Shown here: one piece after another, positions 7,151 through 16,690 of the stretch
Numbering within the stretch: the first letter of the stretch is position 1
Layout: every line of letters begins with the position of its first letter
Source: Anaerolineaceae bacterium
GTDB taxonomy: Bacteria > Chloroflexota > Anaerolineae > Anaerolineales > Anaerolineaceae
NCBI GenBank assembly: GCA_016927865.1
Contig: JAFGLU010000012.1
Coordinates: 1-34,423, forward strand
Direction of reading: 5' to 3'
DNA: 34,423 nucleotides
Position numbers and translations under genes: made by a program
Notes under the pieces: model-generated
Database searches by the model: none
What the model was told of the DNA's origin: nothing
The model's input: only the letters and a program-made list of their open reading frames with translations

Positions 7151-7330
7151 ACCTCTCCAGGGTCTTTGGAAAGTAGTGGTAACAACCGCATTTTAGGGTA
7201 TGAATGCGACATTTCGCACGCAAATTCCTTAAGCCCCCTCTCCCGTGCGCTCCTTGGGACAACTGATCGTGTATAATCATCCTGCAACGATCTTTTTGAC
7301 GAAGATTCAATGTTTTTTCCACGAGGTGGT

Positions 7331-9484
7331 ATGAGCGAGAATCCTGTCTCAACTGAAGACATGCAGATTCCTGATATTGACCTGGATGCCCCCGAACTAT
7401 ACATCAACCGCGAGTTGGGTCTGCTCCAATTCCAGTGGCGCGTGCTGGAAGAAGCCCTGGATGAACACAATCCCCTGCTAGAACGGGTGAAATTTTTGGC
7501 CATCGTTGGCTCCAACCTGGAAGAGTTTTTCATGGTGCGCGTCGGCGGCCTGCGCATGCAGCGCGATACAGGCGTAACCAGTTTGACCGCCGATGGCATG
7601 ACCCCTGCCCGGCAGTTGGCCGAAATCCGCCCCAAAGCCCAAGAGTTGATGGAGACCGCCCGGGCTTGCTGGCTCAACTCGTTGATCCCGCAACTGCGCT
7701 CCAATGGAATTTTTGTGCTCAATTACAACGAGCTGAGCCCTAAGCAGCGCGAAAATGCCGATAACTACTTCCACGAAGTCATCTACCCGGTGCTCACCCC
7801 CCTGGCCGTAGACCCGGGCCACCCGTTCCCTCACATTTCCAACTTGAGTCTGAATTTGGCGGTGCGCGTTCGCGGAAAAGACGGGCAAAAGCGTTTTGCG
7901 CGTATCAAGGTGCCCCCCTCCCTCCCCCAAATGGTCCCCATCAAGCGCTCGTCCGGCGGGGTGCGCAGCGACGGCACAGCCCCCAAGCGGCATTATTTCG
8001 TTGCGTTGGACCAACTCATTAAAGCCAACCTGGCAGCCATGTTCCCAGGGATGGAAATCCTCGATGCGCACTCCTTCCATATCACCCGCAACTCCGACAT
8101 GGAAATTCAGGAACTGGAAGCGTTGGACCTGCTCGACACCATCGAAGAAAGCGTACGTAAACGTCGCTTCGGCGCGGTGGTGCGCATGTTGGTGCAACCC
8201 GATATGCCCGCCGATATCAAAAAATTCCTCATCGAAAACTTGAAGGTCGACCCAAACGATGTATATGTGCTCCATCCTCCGCTGGTCACCAGCAGCTTAA
8301 TGGAACTGACCCGCATCGACCGCCCAGACCTGAAGGACAAGCCTTTCTTCCCCGCCATTCCCCAACCGCTCAGAAATCTGGCCGACCTGGAAGATGAGCA
8401 GTTGTTCGGCATCCTCCGCCAGAAGAACATCCTGCTCCACCACCCTTACGATTCCTTCGGCCCGGTAGTTGAATTCCTGCGCAGCGCTGCCCGCGACCCC
8501 AATGTGCTGGCCATGAAGCAAACCCTTTACCGGGTGGGTAAGAACTCTCCCGTGGTCAAATCTTTGCTGGAGGCCAGCCGTGAATATGGCAAACAGGTGG
8601 CCGTGCTGGTGGAACTGAAAGCCCGCTTTGACGAAGAAAGCAACATCATTTGGGCCAAGCTGCTAGAAACCGAAGGCGTCCACGTCACCTATGGTCTGCT
8701 TGGCTTAAAGACTCACTCAAAGGTAGCCCTGGTGGTGCGCAAAGAAGGCAACCACATCCACCGCTATGTTCACCTGGGGACGGGCAACTATAACCACATC
8801 ACGGCCAATCTGTATGAAGACCTGGGCATGTTCACCTGCGACGAGGAAATCGGCGCCGATGCCTCCGACCTGTTCAACTACCTGACCGGCTACTCGACGC
8901 GAGAGACCTACCGAAAGCTGCTGGTTGCCCCAGTCAACTTGCGCTCTCGCTTCGTCGAACTCATCAATCAGGAAATCGAACATACCCGGCAAGGACGCGG
9001 TGGGCACATCATCTTCAAAATGAACTCCCTGGTCGATCCGCCCATGATTCGCCAGTTATATGAGGCCTCTCAGGCAGGTGTGAAAATCGATCTGGTTGTG
9101 CGAGGCATCTGCTGCTTGCGCCCCGGCATGCCCGGCATCAGCGACAACATCCGCGTCACCAGCATTGTCGGGCGCTTCCTCGAGCACAGCCGCATCTACT
9201 ATTTCCACAACGCCGGGGACGAAAAGATTTACATGGGCAGCGCCGACTTAATGCCCCGAAACCTGAACCAGCGCGTCGAAGTGCTCTTCCCGGTCGAGGA
9301 TGAGAAGATGATCCGCTATCTGCACGATGAAATCTTGTGCACCTATTTATCTGACAACGTGAAGGCCCGCCAGATGCACGCGGACGGAACCTATACCTAC
9401 CGCAAGGCCAAATCTGGCGATCCATTGGTGAATGCGCAAGAGGTCTTCATCCAACGCGCACGCGAGCGAATGGGCAACGAGTAA
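7331..9484 (+). CDS. ppk1: Polyphosphate kinase 1
   Basis: Makes inorganic polyphosphate from the gamma-phosphate of ATP, reversibly; 717 aa, the normal length for the family. The four PPK1 domains run in order: N-terminal domain beginning YINRELGLLQFQWRVLEEA, head domain, and two phospholipase-D-like C-terminal domains. The two active-site histidines are H462 (LKTHSKVAL), the one phosphorylated in this family, and H619 (LEHSRIYYFHN). ELKARFDEESNI is also conserved. The start at 7331 is preceded by GAGGTGG; an in-frame ATG at 7310 is the alternative. A TATAAT at 7272-7277 may be its -10, but no clear -35 was found. The next gene follows after 12 bp and is probably cotranscribed. Confidence 0.96.
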   Translation: MSENPVSTEDMQIPDIDLDAPELYINRELGLLQFQWRVLEEALDEHNPLLERVKFLAIVGSNLEEFFMVRVGGLRMQRDTGVTSLTADGMTPARQLAEIRPKAQELMETARACWLNSLIPQLRSNGIFVLNYNELSPKQRENADNYFHEVIYPVLTPLAVDPGHPFPHISNLSLNLAVRVRGKDGQKRFARIKVPPSLPQMVPIKRSSGGVRSDGTAPKRHYFVALDQLIKANLAAMFPGMEILDAHSFHITRNSDMEIQELEALDLLDTIEESVRKRRFGAVVRMLVQPDMPADIKKFLIENLKVDPNDVYVLHPPLVTSSLMELTRIDRPDLKDKPFFPAIPQPLRNLADLEDEQLFGILRQKNILLHHPYDSFGPVVEFLRSAARDPNVLAMKQTLYRVGKNSPVVKSLLEASREYGKQVAVLVELKARFDEESNIIWAKLLETEGVHVTYGLLGLKTHSKVALVVRKEGNHIHRYVHLGTGNYNHITANLYEDLGMFTCDEEIGADASDLFNYLTGYSTRETYRKLLVAPVNLRSRFVELINQEIEHTRQGRGGHIIFKMNSLVDPPMIRQLYEASQAGVKIDLVVRGICCLRPGMPGISDNIRVTSIVGRFLEHSRIYYFHNAGDEKIYMGSADLMPRNLNQRVEVLFPVEDEKMIRYLHDEILCTYLSDNVKARQMHADGTYTYRKAKSGDPLVNAQEVFIQRARERMGNE

Positions 9485-9496
9485 CCGGAACGCGCG

Positions 9497-9934
9497 ATGC
9501 TCGACACCAAAGACGAGTTCACCCGCTATGTGATCACCCGCCTGGGCCGAACCGCCAATCGCGACGACCTGATCATGGAAGTTTGCCACAAAAAAGGATT
9601 GGACTGGGACGATGCCGAAGCCTGGATTAACAGCGTGGCAGAAGAACACAGTCGGGCAATCAGCTGGCGACAGGCTCCTGCATTCATTGCCTTGTGCGCG
9701 ATCGCAGGGTTGGGCGGTTTATACCTGGCTGCGCGCGCTTTCTATGCCATGATTCTCCCGTTCCTGGCCTACCAACGTGGTCTCGACCAATATAGTTCGC
9801 TGACCATTTATGCGGGTGCGCTGTGGTCTTATATACCGATGTTCATTGCCGGAGCCGGTTTGACCGCCGGCGCCGTGATTGGATTGGTCAAGATTTTCAT
9901 CAGGCTGCGCTACAACGAGACGCTAGACACCTGA
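9497..9934 (+). CDS. Small membrane protein of unknown function
   Basis: 145 aa, not recognised. The N-terminal 55 residues are soluble and helical (YVITRLGRTANRDDLIMEVC, then WDDAEAWINSV). Two or three hydrophobic segments follow, at about 57-78, 82-93 and 113-134, with a basic end (KIFIRLRYNE). It starts 12 bp after ppk1, so it is probably in the same operon and may act with it at the membrane, but nothing in the sequence proves this. Its last 12 bases overlap the 3' end of the convergent methyltransferase gene. Confidence 0.75.
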   Translation: MLDTKDEFTRYVITRLGRTANRDDLIMEVCHKKGLDWDDAEAWINSVAEEHSRAISWRQAPAFIALCAIAGLGGLYLAARAFYAMILPFLAYQRGLDQYSSLTIYAGALWSYIPMFIAGAGLTAGAVIGLVKIFIRLRYNETLDT

Positions 9935-10765
9935 GCCAATCCACTCAAGATCATCCACCCCTGCAAAGCGCTTGCGCATGACCGCCAGCGCCTCGGGGTT
10001 GTTGTCTACCAAAATAAATTGCCGTCCCAATTTCAGGCAACTCTCCCCCACCGTCCCGCTCCCGGCAAAGAAATCCAGCACCAGGTCACCGGGGTTGGAG
10101 GATGCCCGCAGAATGCGGTTGATCACGCCCAGCGGTTTTTGACTGGGGTAGCCGGTCTTCTCGCTGCCGTTGGTACTCACAATGGTATGCCACCACACAT
10201 CCGTGGGCAGCTTGCCGCGGGCAGCCTTTTCCGGGCCTACCAACCCGGGAGCCATATAAGGCTCCCGATCGATCTCGTCAACGTTGAAGGTGTAGTGTTG
10301 GGGGTCCTTGACGTAAAAAAGGATGTTATCGTGCTTGGCAGGCCAGCGCGAGCGCGGTTTTCCGCCGTAATCATAGGCCCAGATGATTTCATTGATGAAG
10401 CTTTCCCGCCCAAAGATTTCATCCAGCCAGATCTTGCAGTAATGCACTTCACGGTAATCAATATGAAAATACAAGCTGCCGCGCGGCGCAAGCACACGGT
10501 AAGCTTCGTCCAGACGTGGGCGCAGAAAACCCGCGTAATCTTCAAACGTATCCCCGTATTCCTTTGAGCCCACCTCAACCGTCTCATAGGAACGCCCCCC
10601 GAATCCGGTGCGGTCGCCGTTGACCGAGCGGTTTGCTTTGATCTCCTTGCGAGCCTGCACCTTGCCGGTGTTGAACGGCGGGTCAATATAGATCAGGTCA
10701 ACACTCTCGGATGGAAGCGATTGAAGTACGGCCAGATTATCAGCGAAGTAAATAGAGTTGGTCAT
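9923..10765 (-). CDS. Orphan adenine-type DNA methyltransferase
   Basis: Site-specific DNA amino-methyltransferase, 280 aa, transferring methyl from S-adenosylmethionine to an amino group on a base. The catalytic motif IV comes first (LIYIDPPFNTG, DPPF at 28-31) and the cofactor motif I comes last (LDFFAGSGTVGE, near residue 240), preceded by the conserved YPSQKPLGV. This is the beta-class order, as in CcrM/HinfM-like enzymes. The ATG at 10765 is preferred, since NSIYFADNL right after it is a typical beginning; a GTG at 10780 is possible. No restriction endonuclease or specificity subunit is nearby, so it is solitary and may have a regulatory role. The recognition sequence cannot be told from the sequence. 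Confidence 0.88.
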   Translation of the reverse strand: MTNSIYFADNLAVLQSLPSESVDLIYIDPPFNTGKVQARKEIKANRSVNGDRTGFGGRSYETVEVGSKEYGDTFEDYAGFLRPRLDEAYRVLAPRGSLYFHIDYREVHYCKIWLDEIFGRESFINEIIWAYDYGGKPRSRWPAKHDNILFYVKDPQHYTFNVDEIDREPYMAPGLVGPEKAARGKLPTDVWWHTIVSTNGSEKTGYPSQKPLGVINRILRASSNPGDLVLDFFAGSGTVGESCLKLGRQFILVDNNPEALAVMRKRFAGVDDLEWIGSGV

Positions 10766-11007
10766 ATATGAGATTGGCACATCAAGACGTTAGATGGACA
10801 AAGGGCAAGGCAATTAATCTTCTGGCAATTTTATCAGGTACTGGCGGAAACGGAATGAATCAGTGGTTAGATTTGTCTAGACCTTACAATCGTGTCCTTT
10901 TTTATTTCAAGTGGTCTAAACCAGATGTAATTCTATATAATATTCATATTATTCTGTCTGTATTCATTTGCCTCCATCGGCTCAGTACACCCTCCTCGGA
11001 GACCGTC
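10766..11007. other. AT-rich divergent intergenic region
   Basis: Gap between the divergent methyltransferase and membrane-sensor genes. It is richer in A/T than its surroundings. TATAAT at 10936-10941 on the plus strand could be the -10 for the sensor gene, but I see no convincing -35. Two short dyads, TCTAGA (near 10876) and GGTCTAAACC (near 10914), might be binding sites. Confidence 0.4.
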
Positions 11008-12618
11008 ATGAACAAACCCCGCCCCTGGATTCTCTGGACCCTCATTATCGTTTTCGTATTCCTCCTGTTGACCGTCGGCATCGGTCTCTTCGCAGAAGAA
11101 CATGAACTCTACGCCCTCATCACCGGGCTGTTGACCCCACTGATCGCTTTCTTTGCTGCCTTTGCCATGTTTTTGGTCTGGCGCATCGAGAAAGACGCCG
11201 TCTCCAAGGGCATGTGGGCCGGATTGGGTTTGGGCTTTTTGGCCTGGGCCCTGGCTGATACCGTCTGGTCTGTTTATGATTTGATCCTCCGCCAGGATAT
11301 CCCCTACCCTTCCCTGGCAGATCTATTCTGGGCGGTCGGATACTTCTTCTTCTTCATCGCCCTGGCTGCGCGTCTACAAAGTCTCCCCGTCAAGCCTAAC
11401 AAAACGCAAACTCTGGTGATAGTTGGCATGAGCGTTTTCTGGGTTATGATGACCATCATCTTCGTCCTCCAACCCATCGTAGCAGACTTCGACCCGCAAC
11501 GTCTTTGGGAAGGCGTCCTAAACATCTTCTTCCCGGTCGCCGATGCAGCCGTTGCAGTGATGTGTACCGTCCTGTTAATCTTGCTCGGGCTGGGGCGTTT
11601 CTCTCTGAGCTGGCGCTGGATCTTTGCCGGAATGTTCCTCATGACCGCCAGCGACCTCATCTATTCCTACGCCACCTGGCATGAGTTGTACTTTCCTGAG
11701 GGCCAGGTAAATTTTATCTCCGCCTTTATCGATGTAACCTACATCGCTGCTTACCTGGTTGCTGGACTGGGCGCATTTATTTACAAGGACATAGCTACCA
11801 CTCGAAAAACAGCCTCGGTCAACTTGATGGTTAAATCGGTCTCACGGTATTACGCCATGCTCTTTACCAACCGCAACCACCAAATCATCTCCGCCAGCAC
11901 CAACCTGCCGGTGTTGCTCAACGCTCAGGGCATGGATGGCATCACTGGGCACTCGCTCAGCCAGGTGCTCCGCCTGAAACCCGAAGTGATCGAGGACCTC
12001 TGTGCCCGGCTGGCTCGAGAAAGCATGCTCAAAAATGAACCTCTGACCATATACACCCAGTGGAATGAGCCCCGCGATGTTTGGCTGACAGCTGTCGCCG
12101 CCTATGACCTACACAACCAATTCAACGGGGCGAACATCGCCTTACGGGCTAATATCATTGTGCCTGAAGAACAACGATTGCCCGGCCAGAAAGAACTTCA
12201 ATTCGACCTGCGCCATTTACTCACTCAGGCCGGCCTTTTGGCGCAGGACGAAAACCAATCCATGCGCACCTACTTCGTAAATGGCATTCAGGTGCTTGCC
12301 AACCTGATCACCCAATTTGGCGGCGAGCCATTCCAAAAATCGCTATTTAACGACATGCGAGAGGTGGTCGAAGAAAATGACCTGCCGGTCCAAATTGACG
12401 GTCTGTCGGTGACCGTGCAAGAAGATTTGGATAACCGCCAGTTGGCCGAAATTCTTCATCTACTGCTCGAGGTGGCAGAGCGTTTCGTGAGCGACATTGT
12501 CGGCGAAGAGATCGTCCGCGAAGAGATGGCCGTCATGGAGCGGGAACTCGGTCCGGGTGTGCTCAAAGATGTTAAAGCATACCGCCTATCGGGCGAGTTT
12601 ATATCTCCTGCCCCTTAA
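11008..12618 (+). CDS. Multi-pass membrane protein with cytoplasmic PAS-like domain
   Basis: 536 aa from the ATG at 11008, which follows CGGAGA; an upstream in-frame extension to 10768 encodes unlikely sequence through the intergenic region. About eight hydrophobic helices fill residues 8-270 (for example WTLIIVFVFLLLTVGIGLF, FWAVGYFFFFIALAA). Residues about 285-385 look like a PAS domain (AMLFTNRNHQIISAST, GMDGITGHSLSQVL). The last 150 residues are mostly helical and acidic and were not recognised. There is no histidine kinase, GGDEF, EAL or methyl-acceptor signature, so it is a sensor-like protein with no visible output domain. Its 3' end overlaps the convergent ABC gene by 20 bp. Confidence 0.75.
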   Translation: MNKPRPWILWTLIIVFVFLLLTVGIGLFAEEHELYALITGLLTPLIAFFAAFAMFLVWRIEKDAVSKGMWAGLGLGFLAWALADTVWSVYDLILRQDIPYPSLADLFWAVGYFFFFIALAARLQSLPVKPNKTQTLVIVGMSVFWVMMTIIFVLQPIVADFDPQRLWEGVLNIFFPVADAAVAVMCTVLLILLGLGRFSLSWRWIFAGMFLMTASDLIYSYATWHELYFPEGQVNFISAFIDVTYIAAYLVAGLGAFIYKDIATTRKTASVNLMVKSVSRYYAMLFTNRNHQIISASTNLPVLLNAQGMDGITGHSLSQVLRLKPEVIEDLCARLARESMLKNEPLTIYTQWNEPRDVWLTAVAAYDLHNQFNGANIALRANIIVPEEQRLPGQKELQFDLRHLLTQAGLLAQDENQSMRTYFVNGIQVLANLITQFGGEPFQKSLFNDMREVVEENDLPVQIDGLSVTVQEDLDNRQLAEILHLLLEVAERFVSDIVGEEIVREEMAVMERELGPGVLKDVKAYRLSGEFISPAP

Positions 12619-14428
12619 ATTGGCTGACGTACAGGTGCTGGTAGAAGCCTTGTTGCTTTAGCAGCGCTTCATGATTCCCGCGTTCAATGATCTCACCGTT
12701 GTTGATCACCAGCACCTGGTCGGCGTCGCGAATAGTGCTCAAACGATGCGCGATCACAAAACTAGTGCGCCCCTCCATCAGCCGCATGAGCGCCTCTTGC
12801 AGGTGCTTTTCGGTGCGTGTGTCCACGTTGCTGGTGGCCTCGTCTAAAATCAAGATATCAGGATCAGCCAGAATGGCGCGCGCAATAGCCAGCAACTGGC
12901 GCTGACCCTGCGAAAGGTTACTCCCGCGCTCGCTCAACACCGTCTGATAGCCGTGGGGCAAACGGTGGATGAATGCGTCTGCGTTGGCCAGCACCGCTGC
13001 CGCCTTCACTTCCTCATCCGTGGCTTCCAACCGCCCATAGCGAATGTTCTCCATGACTGTGTCGGCGAACAAGAAGTTATCCTGCAATACCAGTCCCAGC
13101 TTGCGCCGCAGATCGTCCTTTTTCACCTGAGAAACGTCCTGCCCATCAATGCGAATCTGACCCTGGTCGATATCATAGAAGCGAGTCAGCAGGTTGGCAA
13201 TGGTTGTCTTGCCGGCCCCGGTCGGGCCCACCAGAGCAATCAACTGCCCTGGCTCCGCCTCCAGGCTCACGTTCTTTAACACCGGCACGCCCGGCTCATA
13301 GCCAAAAGAAACTTTCTCCAGGCTGACGTGCCCCTGGATGCGTTCCAGCGCCACGGCGTCGGGGGCGTCGCTTTCCGGCAAGGAGTCCATCAGGTCAAAG
13401 ACTCGTTCTGCTCCAGCCAGCGCCGATTGAATGGAGGTGAACAACTGGGCAATCATATTCAAGGGCCGTCCGAGCCGCCCGGCGTAATTAACGAAAGCGG
13501 CGATCTCGCCAACCGTCGCCAGCGCCTGCACAGCCAGCCAGCCTCCCGCGCATGCCACCACCGCCAGCCCCAGGTTGTTGACCATGTTCATCACTGGGCC
13601 CATGAAGCTGGTGAACACCCGCGCTTTCAAGGCTACTTTTTGCAAATGGCGGTTCACCGTTGAGAATTGTGCCACCGTCGCATCCTCGCGCACAAACGCT
13701 TGCACCACGCGCTCGGCCGTGACCGTCTCTTCGATGATCCCATTCAGTTCCCCCAGGGTCTTCTGAGTCTCACGAAAACCTTTGCGAGTGCGCTTGGCAA
13801 TGGCCCGCGTCAGGAAGAACGTTAGCGGCATAACCACCAGGCTGACAATTGCCAGGGGCACATTCATCACAAACATCACGATAATTACCCCAACCAACCC
13901 AACCACGCTGGAAATCAACATGCTGGCATTGGAGGCGATCACATTACTGATATTCTCTACATCGTTGGTCAGGCGGCTCATGATATCGCCGTGGGCATGC
14001 TGGTCAAAATAGCGCACCGGCAAAGTCTGTAACTTTCCAAAAAGGTCTGCACGAATATCGCGCACGGCCCGCTGCGCCACCCCCACCATGAGATAGGTTT
14101 GTAGCCAGGTACCGCCTGCTGCCACCACATAAGACAGACCCATCCAGCCCAGCAAGCGGGCCAGGCCAGGCAAGTCCGAATTAGAGATATACGTGTCAAT
14201 GGCTAACCCCATTAGGTATGGTCCAACTAAATCGACCAGTGAAGTGACTAAAACCAGGCCAACCGTGGCGATCAATACCCACCGCTGGCGTTGCAGATAA
14301 GTCCACAGGCGCCGCAAAGTGCCTTTGGCATCTTTCGATTTCGGGGTGTCTTGCAAAAACCCCATTCCCGGCCCACCACGGAATCCGATCGTAGGCGGGG
14401 CTTGTGTGCTACGTTTTTGCTCAGCCAT
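12599..14428 (-). CDS. ABC exporter half-transporter, subunit with canonical Walker B
   Basis: Type IV (B-subfamily-like) ABC exporter subunit, 609 aa: six membrane helices (about 50-320), then a nucleotide-binding domain. Walker A is GPTGAGKT (401-408), Walker B ends LDEAT with catalytic E530, and the switch His lies in IAHRLST. The signature is LSQGQ (505-509) instead of LSGGQ. In heterodimeric exporters such as TM287/288 and BmrCD the off-consensus signature sits in the subunit that keeps the catalytic Glu, which fits here. Its start overlaps the stop of the upstream partner by 8 bp, so the two are translationally coupled. Likely role: multidrug or lipid export, under MarR control. A 40-residue cytoplasmic extension precedes the first helix. 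Confidence 0.93.
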   Translation of the reverse strand: MAEQKRSTQAPPTIGFRGGPGMGFLQDTPKSKDAKGTLRRLWTYLQRQRWVLIATVGLVLVTSLVDLVGPYLMGLAIDTYISNSDLPGLARLLGWMGLSYVVAAGGTWLQTYLMVGVAQRAVRDIRADLFGKLQTLPVRYFDQHAHGDIMSRLTNDVENISNVIASNASMLISSVVGLVGVIIVMFVMNVPLAIVSLVVMPLTFFLTRAIAKRTRKGFRETQKTLGELNGIIEETVTAERVVQAFVREDATVAQFSTVNRHLQKVALKARVFTSFMGPVMNMVNNLGLAVVACAGGWLAVQALATVGEIAAFVNYAGRLGRPLNMIAQLFTSIQSALAGAERVFDLMDSLPESDAPDAVALERIQGHVSLEKVSFGYEPGVPVLKNVSLEAEPGQLIALVGPTGAGKTTIANLLTRFYDIDQGQIRIDGQDVSQVKKDDLRRKLGLVLQDNFLFADTVMENIRYGRLEATDEEVKAAAVLANADAFIHRLPHGYQTVLSERGSNLSQGQRQLLAIARAILADPDILILDEATSNVDTRTEKHLQEALMRLMEGRTSFVIAHRLSTIRDADQVLVINNGEIIERGNHEALLKQQGFYQHLYVSQFKGQEI

Positions 14429-16166
14429 TGCTCAAACCTCCGGTTCCCAATTGGGAATCGTAAATTTCTCGGTAAATTGGGCTGGAATTCATCAGCTCGC
14501 GGTGTGTGCCCTGTGCGGCAATTTGCCCATCATCCAACACCAGGATTTTGTCGGCATTCAGCACCGTGCTGATGCGTTGAGCAATCACAAAGCTGGTGCG
14601 GTTGTTCATGATCTCTTCCAGCGCCGCCTGAATTTTGATCTCTGTCTCCACATCCACGGCGCTGGTGCTGTCATCCAAAATCAAAATGGATGGCCGAACC
14701 AGCAGCGCCCGTGCAATGGCGATGCGCTGTTTCTGCCCGCCCGAAAGATTGACCCCACGCTGCCCGACTAACGTGTCGTAGCCATCCGGCAGAGAGAGAA
14801 TAAAGTCATGCGCCTGCGCCGCCCTGGCTGCCGCTTCCACCTCTGCCTCAGAGGCTTCCGGTCGCCCGTAGCGGATATTATCGCGGATGCTGCCGCGGAA
14901 CAACACCGTTTCCTGTAGAGCAACGCCCACATTGCGCCGCAAGGTCGCCAGGTCCAGGTCCCGAACATCCTGCCCATCGATGGTAATCTTTCCAGAAGTC
15001 GCGTCATAAAAACGTGGGATGAGATGCACCAGGCTGGATTTTCCCGCCCCGGTGGTGCCCAATAGCGCCACGGTCTGCCCCGGCTCTGCCTGAAAGCTCA
15101 CCCCTTTGAGGACCGGGTCACCATCCATGCCCTGATATTTGAAAGTTACATTCTCAAACACCACCCGGCTCTGGGTAGGGAATTTGGTAGCAGCGCTGGT
15201 GCGGTTCTGTACTTTCGGCGTACTTTCCAGCACCTCGTTGATGCGCCGGGCCGAAGCTTCTGCGCGTGCCAGTTGAATCACCAGCTGGCTGACCATCATC
15301 AAAGACCAAAGCGTCATCATCAAGTAGTTGGTAAAGGCAATGACCTGACCCAACTGCATGGTGCCCACGGTAACCTGCACGCCTCCAAACCAAAGCACAG
15401 CAATAATTCCAAAATTCATCGTCAGCATCATGAACGCAGGCATCACCGCCACCGTGCGACCGGCAAGAACGTTCTGATTGGTCAAGTTGTCGTTGGCCAC
15501 TCCAAAGCGAGCCACCTCGTGCATTCCGCGCACAAAAGCCTTCACCACCCTAACCCCTGCCAGGTTCTCCTGCATCACCTCGTTGAGCCCGTCCAACCTT
15601 TCCTGCACCAGGGTGAAAAGCGGCGTGGCTTTACGGACGACCCAAATAACCGCTGCCAGTTCAATGGGCATCAACACTAGCGGCAGGAAGGTCAACTGCG
15701 GGCTGGTCACAATGGCCATGACCAGGCTGCCGATCAGCAGCAGCGGCGACCGCACCAGGATGCGCAGCATTAGCAAGATTGCCTCTTGCATTTGGGTCAC
15801 GTCATTGGTCAGGCGCGTGATGAGCTGGCCCGTTTCCAATTCGTCCAGGTTTTCAAAGGAGAGGCTCTGCACCTTGCGGAACAATGCCTCGCGCAAATCG
15901 GCGCCAAAACCTTGAACGGTCATCTCGGCAAATACACCGTTGCTCATGCCGCCAGACGCGCCCACTATCGCCAATACCACCATCAACAAGCCGGTTTGCA
16001 GCACAATCTGCAAATCCAACTGCGCGATGCCCACATCCACAATGCGAGCCACCATCCGCGGCTGCATCAAGTCCATAGCTACTTCCAGGAGCATGAGTAC
16101 CGGCGCGATTGCCGCCCAGCGCCAATAAGGTTTGATAAACCTGGCCAGCTTCAAGCCTTCTTTCAT
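14421..16166 (-). CDS. ABC exporter half-transporter, subunit with degenerate Walker B
   Basis: Partner subunit, 581 aa, with six membrane helices and a nucleotide-binding domain. Walker A is GTTGAGKS (370-377) and the signature is canonical LSGGQ (474-478), but Walker B reads LILDDST: D499 replaces the catalytic Glu. The H-loop is also changed (IAQRIST, Gln for His). These substitutions are typical of the non-hydrolysing site of heterodimeric exporters, and together with the LSQGQ of the partner they place the degenerate site on one side of the dimer. The gene lies 52 bp downstream of the MarR gene in the same direction. Confidence 0.93.
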   Translation of the reverse strand: MKEGLKLARFIKPYWRWAAIAPVLMLLEVAMDLMQPRMVARIVDVGIAQLDLQIVLQTGLLMVVLAIVGASGGMSNGVFAEMTVQGFGADLREALFRKVQSLSFENLDELETGQLITRLTNDVTQMQEAILLMLRILVRSPLLLIGSLVMAIVTSPQLTFLPLVLMPIELAAVIWVVRKATPLFTLVQERLDGLNEVMQENLAGVRVVKAFVRGMHEVARFGVANDNLTNQNVLAGRTVAVMPAFMMLTMNFGIIAVLWFGGVQVTVGTMQLGQVIAFTNYLMMTLWSLMMVSQLVIQLARAEASARRINEVLESTPKVQNRTSAATKFPTQSRVVFENVTFKYQGMDGDPVLKGVSFQAEPGQTVALLGTTGAGKSSLVHLIPRFYDATSGKITIDGQDVRDLDLATLRRNVGVALQETVLFRGSIRDNIRYGRPEASEAEVEAAARAAQAHDFILSLPDGYDTLVGQRGVNLSGGQKQRIAIARALLVRPSILILDDSTSAVDVETEIKIQAALEEIMNNRTSFVIAQRISTVLNADKILVLDDGQIAAQGTHRELMNSSPIYREIYDSQLGTGGLSNG

Positions 16167-16218
16167 AAATTAATCCTTCCAATATATATCGCTCAGGAAA
16201 GTTCGCGAGAGTAGTCGC

Positions 16219-16674
16219 TCATTTTTCGTTTTTTTCACCGGTCACCGCCTCGAGGTTGGCTCGAATGCGGTTCAGGAACCCACGCAACTCTGCCAGTTCT
16301 TGCTCATCAAACCCGGCAAAGTTTTCGCGCTCCAGCCGTTCCCAAACCGCCTGGAGTTCTCCCCGCACGGCTCGCCCATGCTCTGTCAAGTACACCCGCG
16401 ATACGCGTTGATCCTGCTCATCTGCCTTGCGCAGCAAGAACCCGGCTTTTTCCATGCGCTGGATCATGCGCGTGATGGTCGCCGATGTGATTCCCAGACG
16501 CGCAGCCAATTCCGTGTGGGTCAACCCTTCCTGCTCCCACAACACATGGAGCAGCGGCGGTTGGCCACGATAAAGGCCCAATCCTTCCACCAATTCGTGC
16601 ACACGGTAATGATGCAGGCGCGCAACCGTCGCTAGCAGAAAATCCATCGATTTCGGTTCTTCAGGAGGAGGCAT
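16219..16674 (-). CDS. MarR-family regulator of the ABC exporter operon
   Basis: Winged-helix repressor of 151 aa. The recognition region LTHTELAARLGITSATITRMIQ is followed by the wing KADEQDQRVSRVYLTEHG (roughly residues 49-95), as expected for MarR. The start at 16674 is preferred over longer in-frame options that would translate through the operator. The promoter and a perfect double-palindrome operator lie directly upstream, so it very probably represses its own operon, which includes both ABC genes, until an inducer binds. Confidence 0.9.
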   Translation of the reverse strand: MPPPEEPKSMDFLLATVARLHHYRVHELVEGLGLYRGQPPLLHVLWEQEGLTHTELAARLGITSATITRMIQRMEKAGFLLRKADEQDQRVSRVYLTEHGRAVRGELQAVWERLERENFAGFDEQELAELRGFLNRIRANLEAVTGEKNEK

Positions 16675-16690
16675 ATGTTGAGTACCCTTG

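Noticed and set aside
7478..8275. Antisense frame of 265 codons inside ppk1
   Set aside because: It is fully covered by a well-conserved ppk1 frame; composition is typical of a shadow in GC-rich DNA.
10768..11007. N-terminal extension of the PAS membrane protein
   Set aside because: It overlaps the 5' end of the divergent methyltransferase gene and the AT-rich promoter region; the ATG at 11008 has a ribosome site and begins a typical membrane helix.
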